Of a stretch of DNA of 64,000 bases, positions 7,920 to 17,059 are shown piece by piece. Numbering within the stretch: position 1 is the stretch's first letter; each line of letters opens with the position of its first letter. The stretch is from JANMJD01 sp963828405 (GTDB lineage: Bacteria > Actinomycetota > Acidimicrobiia > Acidimicrobiales > Ilumatobacteraceae), in contig CAWHEG010000031.1 of NCBI GenBank assembly GCA_963828405.1, positions 2,046,001 through 2,110,000 on the forward strand, written 5' to 3'. Under the pieces are notes generated by a model. The model had not been told where the DNA came from and made no database searches. It was given only the letters and a program-made list of their open reading frames with translations. The translations under genes and the position numbers were made by a program.

Positions 7920-10900
7920 GTGGACTCGCCCGGTACCGCCGCACCTCCCGTCGTCGGCGTCGTCGTCGTCTACCAGCCCGGGCCATGGTTCGACGAGGCG
8001 CTCTACGCCCTGGCCCATCAGGACTACCCCAATCTGAACCTGCTCTTCCTGGTCGCCGGTGAGCCTGGCGACGCCCCGCAGCGGATCAAGTCGCAGCTCC
8101 CCGGCGCCTTCGTGCGGGGCGTGCCCGCCAACCCGGGGTTCGGTGCGGCCGCCAACGAAGCCATCCGGCTCGTCGAGGGAAGCGGCTTCTTCTGTTTCAT
8201 GCACGACGACCTGGCGCTGGCCCCCAACGCGATCAGCGTGCTCGTCGAGGAGATGTACCGTTCGAATGCCGGCATCGTCGGCCCCAAGCTCGTCGACTGG
8301 GACGATGCCGGGGTGCTGCAGCACGTCGGTCTCGGCGTCGACCGTTTCGGTGAGGTCGACCCACTCGTCGATGTCGGCGAGCTCGACCAGGAGCAGCACG
8401 ACGGGGTGCGCGACGTGTTCAGCGTCCCGTCGGCGTGCATGCTCGTGCGCGCCGACCTGTTCCGCACCCTCGGCGGCTTCCCGGCCGGGTACGACTTCCA
8501 CGGGGAGGACCTCGATCTCTGCTGGCGGACCCACCTCAGCGGCGCCCGCGTCCTGGTCGTGCCGGGCGCGGTCGCCCGGCACCGGGAGCGTTTGCCGCTG
8601 CGTCGTCCCGACCTGAGCCATCGACGGACCATCGCCCGTCACCGCATCGACACCGTCGCCACGCTCACCGGGCGCTGGCGGACCCTGAAGGTGCTCGTCC
8701 AGCTGGCCGTGGTCTCGATCATCGAGACCATCGCCGGGTTGTTCACCGGCCGCCTGCGCTACGGGCTGGCGTCCTTGTACGCACTGCTCGGCCTGCCCGG
8801 TCGCATCGTGGCCGTGTTTGCCCGACGACGCCAGGTGCGTTCCCTGCGCCAGGTGCCCGAACGCGAGATCGCCCGCCTGCAGATGCGGGGGAGCGCCCGC
8901 CTCGTCTCCTTCGTCCGTCATCGGCGCAACCTCGCCGGGCCCAGTCGTCACCGTCTGCCCGGTCCACGGGCCCCCGCCGGCCCGACGTCGATCGCCGTGC
9001 GTGTCGGCGTCGTCCTGTTGGCCGTGTTCGGGAGTCGTACGTTGATCTCCCGGGGTGTCGGGCGGATCGGGCAGTTCGCCGACATCCCCCGGGGTGCCGA
9101 CCTGCTGCGCCACTACGTGTCGGGGTGGGACGCCCAGGGCTTCGGCAGTTCCGGTAACCCGCCGACGGCCACGGCGCTCGTCGGCCTGCTCGACTCGCTG
9201 CCGCTCCCGGGCGGGGTCACCCGCCTGGCACTGGTCCTCGGGCCGTTGGCGGCCGGGTACTGGGGGGCATGGCGCCTCGGCGGATTTCTGCCCTCGCCTC
9301 GGGCGCGTGCCGCGGCGCTGGCCGTCTACGCCGCGGTCCCCCTGCCCTACGCCGCCATCTCCAACGGCCGCTGGGGCGTCGTGGCGGCCTACGGGGGGTT
9401 CCCGTGGGCGATGGACCTCGTCCGGCGGGCCGGTGGGATCGGGGTCGTGGCCGTCCAGGAGTGGGGCGACGACGACATCGCCGACGCCGTTGCCGTCGTG
9501 TCGACCAAGGAGCGGATCAAGATCCTCGCCTCGTTGGGCCTGCTGTGCGCCACGGTCGGTGCCTTCACGCCGGTGTTCCCGCTGCTCGTGCTCGTCGCCG
9601 CAGTGCTCTTCGCCGTCGGCACGGTGCTGGCGCGTGGCTCGGCAACGGTTCTCGTCGGCGTGGCCACTGCCGCCGGAGCCGTGCTGATCGCCGCGCTGCT
9701 CAACCTGCCCTGGTCGACGACCCTGGTGAGCGAAGGAGGCTGGGGCGATCTGCTCGGCGCGACCCCGGCGGGGCCGCCCGCGCTCGGCCTGCTCGCCGTG
9801 GCGACGTTCGGGATCGGCGTGGTCGCGCTCGGCCCGGCGGTGCTCGGACTGTACGTCCCGGTGCTCGCCGCGCCGCTGGTCGGCCGGGGCTGGAGGCTCA
9901 CCTGGGCCGCCCGGGCGGCCGCCCAGGCGCTCGGTTTCGGTCTGATCGTGGTGCTGGCCGATCGAGGCGTCATCCGTGCCCCGGAGATCGGACTGCTCCT
10001 CGTGCCGGTGGCCTGCGGGCTCTCGTTGAGCGGAGCCTGCGCAGTGGCCGCCTTCGAGCACGACGTCCGCGGCGCCCGCCTCGGTTGGCGCCAGCCGCTC
10101 GGCCTGGCGATCGGTGTCGGGCTGGTCGTGGGTCTCGTCCCCGGCATCGCCGCGACGTTCAACGGGTCGTGGTCGATGCCGTCCCTGGGCCTGTCGACGT
10201 TCCTGCGTCAGTTCCCGGCCGCCGAAGCCCCCGTCCGTGGAGGCACCGCGGCCGACGGCGACTACCGGGTGCTGTTCGTCGGCGACCCCCGGCTCCTGCC
10301 TGTGCCAGGCCGCGAGCTGTACCCGGGCGTCGCCTATGCCGTGGTCGACGACGGCCCGGTGACGGTCGAGAACCAGTTCCTGGCCGCGGAGGGAGCCGGT
10401 GACCGGGTGACCCGGGAGGCGCTCGACGCCATCGCCGCCGTCTCGACGGCACGAGCGGGCCGTCTGCTCGCCATCCTCGGCGTCCGCTACATCGTCGTCC
10501 CGGTCGATGACGGCATCGACCATCCCGGCCCGGGAGCCATCCCCGTGCCCGGTGGGCTGCTCGAGGCGCTGTCGGCGCAGCTCGACCTGAGCCGGTTCCC
10601 GAGCTCCGACCAGGTGGTGATCTACGAGAACCACGCATGGCTGCCCGTGCGCTCGATGCTCGATCCGACGGCGGCGGCGTCGAGCAACGAGGGTGGGGTC
10701 GAGGCGATCGCCACCGGCGGCCTGGGCACGGCGGCGGCCGTCATGATCGGATCCGACCCGACCGAGCGCGCTTCGCAGGACGTGCCGGCCGGCACCCTCA
10801 ACCTGGCCTATGAGGACCCGGCGGACTGGTCGGTCGCTGTCGGAGGCACACCGATCACCGGGCGGGCCTCGTTCGGCTGGTCGTCCGCCTTCGATGTGCC

Positions 10901-11135
10901 CGCCGGCACGCTCGTCGTCGAGCACCGCCCGGTCGGAGGGCGGCGCCAGCTCGTCATCGCCCAACTCGTGGCGTGGCTGCTCGCCGCGTTCGTCGCCGCC
11001 GGCGGGATCGCCAAGCTCCGCATGCCCCGCCGACCCGAAGCGGGCGAGGGTCCGGTGATCGACTTCTCGACGATGGGTGGTGGGGCGGGCCTGCCGTCCG
11101 CGGCCGGCGGCTCCGACGAGGTCGGCGTGCGATGA
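7920..11135 (+). CDS. GT2-family glycosyltransferase with large C-terminal membrane region
   Basis: A 1071-residue protein. Residues about 10-260 are a GT-A glycosyltransferase: VVGVVVVYQPGPWFDEAL, then NPGFGAAANEA, CFMHDDLAL (DxD-like metal site) and GEDLDLCWRTHLSGARVLV. After a basic linker, residues about 330-700 contain many hydrophobic segments. A hydrophilic extracytoplasmic part follows, and one final helix lies near the C-terminus (LVAWLLAAFVAAGGI). The family uses nucleotide sugars to build surface polysaccharide; the large membrane part may help transfer or translocation. The start is set by the TACCCT hexamer; ATG codons 42 and 54 bases upstream are alternatives. It overlaps the next gene as ATGA. 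This GT2-DUF5719 pair is a conserved actinobacterial arrangement. Confidence 0.85.
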   Translation: MDSPGTAAPPVVGVVVVYQPGPWFDEALYALAHQDYPNLNLLFLVAGEPGDAPQRIKSQLPGAFVRGVPANPGFGAAANEAIRLVEGSGFFCFMHDDLALAPNAISVLVEEMYRSNAGIVGPKLVDWDDAGVLQHVGLGVDRFGEVDPLVDVGELDQEQHDGVRDVFSVPSACMLVRADLFRTLGGFPAGYDFHGEDLDLCWRTHLSGARVLVVPGAVARHRERLPLRRPDLSHRRTIARHRIDTVATLTGRWRTLKVLVQLAVVSIIETIAGLFTGRLRYGLASLYALLGLPGRIVAVFARRRQVRSLRQVPEREIARLQMRGSARLVSFVRHRRNLAGPSRHRLPGPRAPAGPTSIAVRVGVVLLAVFGSRTLISRGVGRIGQFADIPRGADLLRHYVSGWDAQGFGSSGNPPTATALVGLLDSLPLPGGVTRLALVLGPLAAGYWGAWRLGGFLPSPRARAAALAVYAAVPLPYAAISNGRWGVVAAYGGFPWAMDLVRRAGGIGVVAVQEWGDDDIADAVAVVSTKERIKILASLGLLCATVGAFTPVFPLLVLVAAVLFAVGTVLARGSATVLVGVATAAGAVLIAALLNLPWSTTLVSEGGWGDLLGATPAGPPALGLLAVATFGIGVVALGPAVLGLYVPVLAAPLVGRGWRLTWAARAAAQALGFGLIVVLADRGVIRAPEIGLLLVPVACGLSLSGACAVAAFEHDVRGARLGWRQPLGLAIGVGLVVGLVPGIAATFNGSWSMPSLGLSTFLRQFPAAEAPVRGGTAADGDYRVLFVGDPRLLPVPGRELYPGVAYAVVDDGPVTVENQFLAAEGAGDRVTREALDAIAAVSTARAGRLLAILGVRYIVVPVDDGIDHPGPGAIPVPGGLLEALSAQLDLSRFPSSDQVVIYENHAWLPVRSMLDPTAAASSNEGGVEAIATGGLGTAAAVMIGSDPTERASQDVPAGTLNLAYEDPADWSVAVGGTPITGRASFGWSSAFDVPAGTLVVEHRPVGGRRQLVIAQLVAWLLAAFVAAGGIAKLRMPRRPEAGEGPVIDFSTMGGGAGLPSAAGGSDEVGVR

Positions 11136-12559
11136 ACGTCCGTCGGGTGGTCGTCCTCGCCGTCGTACTCGTGGCCAGCGTGGCCGTGGTCGTCGTGGGC
11201 CGTCAGCCGACGACGCCGGCGAACGCCGTGTTCACCCGGTTGGCCCCCCACAAGACGCCCTACGTCCCCCTCGGCGACCACATCGCCAGCACCTACTTCT
11301 GCCCGGGCGTGCCGGCGACCGGCAGCGGCGTGTCCTCGGTGATCGCAGTCGCCAACCCCGGGGAGTCGTCCAAGCGGGGAGAGATGACCGTGCTCAGCCC
11401 CCAGGGACCGCCGCTGCACACGCCGATCACCGTCGGCGCACGGTCGACGGCGACGTTCGACATCACCTCGATGCTCGATGTCCCCTATGCGGGCGTGCTC
11501 GTCGAGTTCGCCGGCGGGGGTGCGATGGTCGAGCAGCGGGTGACGACTCCGGCCGGCACCTCGATCGCCGCCTGCGGCAACGACGCGTCGACCACCTGGT
11601 ACCTGGCCGACGGCAGCACGCTCGACGGCATCGACTACGACCTGCTGCTCTCCAACCCGTTCCAGGACATCGCCGTGGTCGACATCACGTTCGTGACCAC
11701 GAGCGGGATCCGCCAACCGTCGGAGTTCCAGAGCAAGGTGGTCCCCGGCGGCTCGATGCTGTCGATCGACATCGACGAGATCGGCGCCAAGGACGAGGAG
11801 CTGCTCTCGATCTCGGCCGTCTCCCGTCGGGGACGGTTCGTCGCCGCCAAGGCCCAGACCTACGCCGGGAGCGGGCGCACCGGCTACACCATCGCCCTCG
11901 GGTCGCCGACCGCGGGCGACCAGTGGTACTTCGCCGACGGCGAGAAGGGGGAGGGGATCACGGAGCTGTTCGTCCTGTTCAACCCGACCGACGAGGCCGT
12001 GGACGTCGACGTGCTGGCCCTGCCGGTGAACCCGACCGATCAGGGTTACGTCCAGCCCTACACCGCGACCGTGGAGGCGGGCGGATCGGTGACCGTCGAT
12101 GCCGCCGTGGCCCTGCCGACACTCCCCGACGGCCGGTATGCGGCCGTCGTCAGCACCCTGTCGACGGCGTCGGTCGTGGCCGAGCGGGTGATCACCCGTG
12201 TCGACGGCGACACCCGCTCGACGTCTGCCGTGCTCGGCTCGCGTTTCGGTTCGCCCCGGTGGTGGCTGCCCGTCGGAGTTTCCGAGCCGACCGCCGGCGC
12301 CCTCGTCGTGTTCAACGTGACGAACCTGGCCGGCACCGTGACGGTGAGCGCCGTCGGCCCCGGCGGCCCGGTGCCGATCGCCGGGCTGACCGACGTGCCC
12401 CTCGCCCCCGGCGCCGTCACGACCCTCGACCTGACGGCAACCGAGGCCGTCGGTCAGCCCGTCGTGGTCTCCAGTGCGACGCTCCAGCTGGTCGTCGAGC
12501 AGCGCTTCCTGCGGTCCGGCGGCCCGGGTCGCGGCGGTGCCCTGACCATCCCCGAATGA
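11132..12559 (+). CDS. DUF5719-like exported membrane-anchored protein
   Basis: A 475-residue protein with one N-terminal hydrophobic helix (VVVLAVVLVASVAVVVVG), then a beta-rich extracytoplasmic region. Internal repetition is visible: TWYLADGSTLDGIDYDLLLSN and QWYFADGEKGEGITELFVLF head similar modules, each followed by a claim-like VDI/VDV beta strand pair. This matches the DUF5719 family that follows the membrane GT2 gene in actinobacteria. Function is unknown; a role with the GT2 in envelope polysaccharide assembly is inferred from coupling (ATGA overlaps on both sides). Confidence 0.72.
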   Translation: MNVRRVVVLAVVLVASVAVVVVGRQPTTPANAVFTRLAPHKTPYVPLGDHIASTYFCPGVPATGSGVSSVIAVANPGESSKRGEMTVLSPQGPPLHTPITVGARSTATFDITSMLDVPYAGVLVEFAGGGAMVEQRVTTPAGTSIAACGNDASTTWYLADGSTLDGIDYDLLLSNPFQDIAVVDITFVTTSGIRQPSEFQSKVVPGGSMLSIDIDEIGAKDEELLSISAVSRRGRFVAAKAQTYAGSGRTGYTIALGSPTAGDQWYFADGEKGEGITELFVLFNPTDEAVDVDVLALPVNPTDQGYVQPYTATVEAGGSVTVDAAVALPTLPDGRYAAVVSTLSTASVVAERVITRVDGDTRSTSAVLGSRFGSPRWWLPVGVSEPTAGALVVFNVTNLAGTVTVSAVGPGGPVPIAGLTDVPLAPGAVTTLDLTATEAVGQPVVVSSATLQLVVEQRFLRSGGPGRGGALTIPE

Positions 12560-13011
12560 TCGCCCGCCTGGGCGTCGCCGTCGCCCTCGTCGCCGTCGCC
12601 GTCGCCGTCGCCGCCGTGCTCCGGCGGCGACGGCGGCCCGACGCGCCAACTCGGGCGTCGTCGTACGGGGCGCCGCGGCAGCTGGCACGCGCCGACTTCC
12701 CCCGTCCCGACGTCGAGTGGCTCGTGGTGGTGTTCACCTCGGCGTCGTGCCACACCTGCGCCGATGTCGTGGCCAAGGCCCGGGCGTTGCAGTCGGCCCG
12801 GGTGGTCGTGCACGAGGCCGAGTTCGGCGCCGATCGGGAGCTGCACCGGCGATACGGCATCGAGGCGGTGCCCACGCTCGTGCTGTGCGACGACACCGGT
12901 GTCGTCAGGGCGGGCTTCCTCGGGCCGGTGACGGCAACCGACCTGTGGGCGGCGGTCGCCGAGGCCCGGCATCCCGGCTCGTCGCCCGAGCCGGGATTGG
13001 GAGCCCTCTGA
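12556..13011 (+). CDS. Membrane-anchored thioredoxin-like protein
   Basis: A 151-residue protein. The N-terminal helix is built of Val-Ala repeats encoded by tandem GTCGCC units, followed by a basic stop-transfer RRRRR. From residue about 50 a thioredoxin fold carries VVVFTSASCHTCADVV, whose active site is C-H-T-C, and VPTLVLCDDTG with the usual cis-proline. Orientation by the positive-inside rule is unclear because the Arg cluster follows the helix and suggests a cytoplasmic domain. It probably handles thiol redox for the coupled upstream membrane proteins (ATGA overlap). Substrate unknown. Confidence 0.75.
   Translation: MIARLGVAVALVAVAVAVAAVLRRRRRPDAPTRASSYGAPRQLARADFPRPDVEWLVVVFTSASCHTCADVVAKARALQSARVVVHEAEFGADRELHRRYGIEAVPTLVLCDDTGVVRAGFLGPVTATDLWAAVAEARHPGSSPEPGLGAL
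12574..12614 (+). repeat. GTCGCC hexanucleotide tract
   Basis: Imperfect tandem GTCGCC units encode the Val-Ala transmembrane helix of the thioredoxin-like protein. Unit length keeps the frame, so copy changes would alter helix length only. Confidence 0.6.
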
Positions 13012-13024
13012 GGGGACCCCGGCC

Positions 13025-13873
13025 TCAGCGGCCGTCCCGGGCGAGATCGAGCTCCAGCCACTGCGCGAGGTCGGCGATCTCGCTGTCGACGGCCGCGGCC
13101 ATCGCCGTGTCGAACGGAACGTCCTGGTGGACGGCGCCGACCCGCAGCACCCCGGCCCTGCGGTCGGTCGTGGCGTCGAGCTTGCCGACCAGCCGGTCGC
13201 CGCGCGGGCGCGGGCGGTGCCGAGGGCGCGCAATCGCCTGGCGTCGCGGATCCGCTCGGCCTCATCGGCCGGGACGACGGGGACGTCGGGGTACACGCGG
13301 TCGGCGAGATCCCACAGACGGTCCCGCCCCTTGCGTCCGGCAACGGCGACCTCGCCGCGCTGCACCATCACGTCCAGCAGCATCGCCACGTTCTTGCTGT
13401 CGTTCCAAACCCGTCGAAGCCCAGGGTTGGGCGCATGTGTCGGGCAGTTCGCGCGAGGTGAGCGGGCCCGACGAGCGCAGCCGATCGAGGATGTCGCCGC
13501 GGCACGCCGCGTTGGCCGCAACCCAGTCGCGCTGGTGCCGCTTGTAGCCGCGCAGCTCGCCCGTTCCCGGCCACCGCGCCATCTCGGCGCGGTAGAGGGC
13601 GATGTCCTCGGCGGGCCGCAGCATCGCACGGAGCTCGACGACGCGGTGATCCTCCAACGCGTCGCGCAACGCCGTCGGCGAGTACGACGACCCCAGTCGA
13701 CTCCACAGCACGAGGTCGGCGCTCGGCGCCACCGCCCCGGTCGGGTCGACCTGCAGCATCGTCAGGTGACGCAGGACGTCGATCAACCCGCTCGGCCGTG
13801 GCTCGTCCAGGAGCTGTGCCCGCACTGCGATCCGGCGGGCATCCTGGCGGGAGAGCCGATGAACTGCGGTCAC
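13025..13873 (-). pseudogene. Decayed winged-helix (HTH_42/YcaQ-type) gene
   Basis: Reading from a GTG gives LSRQDARRIAVRAQLL and LTMLQVDPTGAVAPSADLVL, typical of the winged-helix family related to the crosslink glycosylase YcaQ. After PWASTGL the frame must shift at the AAA run 13407-13409 to continue WNDSKNVAMLLDVM and RGEVAVAGRKGRDRLWDLA. A second break near 13200 joins ALGTARARA directly to GDRLVGKLDATTDRRAGVL in a third frame. From family knowledge roughly 80-100 residues are missing at that join, including the Trp/Tyr-rich centre. The result is about 283 codons instead of about 370-390. It is probably a pseudogene; the first shift could be a sequencing error, the internal loss could not. 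Confidence 0.75.
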
Positions 13874-13881
13874 GCTCGCCG

Positions 13882-13887
13882 AGGTTA
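13882..13887 (-). promoter_or_regulatory. -10 hexamer (TAACCT) of the winged-helix gene
   Basis: TAACCT lies 8 bases before the GTG start; the promoter seems intact although the gene is not. Confidence 0.45.
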
Positions 13888-13979
13888 GGTCGCCGGTTCG
13901 GCCGTCGTCGCCGCGCATCGAGCGACGCGTCACGGCGTCGGGATCCCCACCGCTCGGGGGCGTGGTCGACGCCGTCGAG

Positions 13980-15920
<1,941 letters not shown>

Positions 15921-15926
15921 GTCGCC

Positions 15927-15932
15927 ATGCTA
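15927..15932 (-). promoter_or_regulatory. -10 hexamer (TAGCAT) of ftsH
   Basis: Six bases separate TAGCAT from the ATG; leaderless pattern. Confidence 0.55.
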
Positions 15933-15990
15933 CGGCCGGACTGCTGCCTCGATGCGTTCAACCATCCACCCATAGCCACGTCGATCTCGG

Positions 15991-15996
15991 TACCTT
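15991..15996 (+). promoter_or_regulatory. -10 hexamer (TACCTT) of the DUF3499 gene
   Basis: Seven bases separate TACCTT from the GTG start; leaderless pattern. Confidence 0.5.
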
Positions 15997-16003
15997 GACG
16001 ATC

Positions 16004-16225
16004 GTGACCCGTCAGTGCTCACGTCCGGGATGTGCCGAGGCCGCCGCCGCGACGTTCACCTACCAGTACGCCCGCAGTGTGGTCTGGCTCGACGATCTGA
16101 CCTTCGACCGCGACCCCCACGGCTACGACCTGTGCGACCGGCACGCCGCTCGCCTGGGGGTGCCCCACGGTTGGCGCCTCGAGGACCGTCGGGGCGCCCG
16201 CCATCTCCAACTCCTCGCCGGCTGA
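16004..16225 (+). CDS. DUF3499-family small zinc-binding protein
   Basis: A 73-residue protein starting MTRQCSRPGCAEAA, with FTYQYARSVVWLDDL and YDLCDRHAARLGVPHGW. Two cysteines near the start and the later C-x2-H likely bind zinc. This matches DUF3499, an actinobacterial family found beside phosphomannomutase genes. It is shorter than many members (often above 100 residues) and ends soon after the WxLxD segment. The GTG start is set by the TACCTT spacing. Function is unknown; proximity to manB-like and Trm112 genes is conserved. Confidence 0.8.
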   Translation: MTRQCSRPGCAEAAAATFTYQYARSVVWLDDLTFDRDPHGYDLCDRHAARLGVPHGWRLEDRRGARHLQLLAG

Positions 16226-16264
16226 TCGCGCCGGGCTCACCGGGCTCACCGGGCCGCGGCCGCA

Positions 16265-16270
16265 TAGGAT
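16265..16270 (+). promoter_or_regulatory. -10 hexamer (TAGGAT) of the CAAX-protease gene
   Basis: Eight bases separate TAGGAT from the GTG start. Confidence 0.5.
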
Positions 16271-16278
16271 GGGAACCC

Positions 16279-17019
16279 GTGCGTCCCGTCTCCGGAGAAC
16301 CCCGCTTCAGCATCGGGGTGGCGGCACTCACCTGGTTCCTCTCGCTCACCGTGGCGTACGCCCTGACGCTCGGCATCCTCGCCTCGACCGGCCACCTCGG
16401 CGACCCCGTTGGGGATTACCCGGCCTGGATGACGCCGGCGACGGTCGGCGCGTTGTGGATCCCCGTGTTGATCGGGCTCCGGGCCGTCAGCAACTCGGCC
16501 GGTACCGGGCGGATGCGGGCCGACTACCAGCTCGAGTTCCGTCGGATCGACCTGCTCGGGATCCCGATCGGGGTCCTGTCCCAACTCGTCCTGCTCGAAC
16601 TGGTCTACTGGCCGCTGCGCAGCGCGTTTCCCGACCAGTTCGCCCGCAACGACGTCGAGGCACCCGCCCGCGACCTGTTCGACCGTGCCCACGGGGCGTG
16701 GCGGGTGGTCCTCGTCCTGATCGTGATCGTCGGCGCGCCGCTCGTCGAGGAGCTGCTCTACCGGGGCCTCATCCTGCGGTCGCTCGACGGGCGAATCAAC
16801 GATCTCCTCGCCGTGGTGATCTCGGCGGTGTGGTTCGCCCTCGCTCACCTGCAGGGCGTGCAGCTGCCCGGGCTGTTCGTCTTCGGCGTCGTGCTCGCCG
16901 TGTGCAAGCAGCGAACGAGCCGCCTCGGCATGGGGGTCGTCGCCCATGCGGCGTTCAACGCGACCACCGTCGTGGCGATGCTTGCCGTAACGGCGCCGGG
17001 CGTGGCGGGGACACGATGA
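16279..17019 (+). CDS. CPBP-family intramembrane metalloprotease
   Basis: A 246-residue polytopic protein. The conserved glutamates and arginine are in VEELLYRGLIL (EExxxR), the first histidine in WFALAHLQG and the last in HAAFNATT, the three motifs of the CAAX/Abi (CPBP) family. The family cleaves peptides within the membrane or, in many bacteria, acts in unknown maturation or immunity roles. Start chosen at the GTG following TAGGAT; the protein then begins MRPVSGEPRFSIG before the first helix. Confidence 0.88.
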   Translation: MRPVSGEPRFSIGVAALTWFLSLTVAYALTLGILASTGHLGDPVGDYPAWMTPATVGALWIPVLIGLRAVSNSAGTGRMRADYQLEFRRIDLLGIPIGVLSQLVLLELVYWPLRSAFPDQFARNDVEAPARDLFDRAHGAWRVVLVLIVIVGAPLVEELLYRGLILRSLDGRINDLLAVVISAVWFALAHLQGVQLPGLFVFGVVLAVCKQRTSRLGMGVVAHAAFNATTVVAMLAVTAPGVAGTR

Positions 17020-17059
17020 CCGGACCAGGGCCCATCGGGGTGAGAGGATGACATCCGGC

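Noticed and set aside
7905..10964. 1019-codon open frame opposite the GT2 gene
   Set aside because: No recognisable domain; the plus-strand frame has GT2 motifs and membrane helices.
12574..12614. Phase-variable repeat in the thioredoxin-like gene
   Set aside because: The unit is 6 bases, so copy change keeps the frame and cannot switch the gene off.
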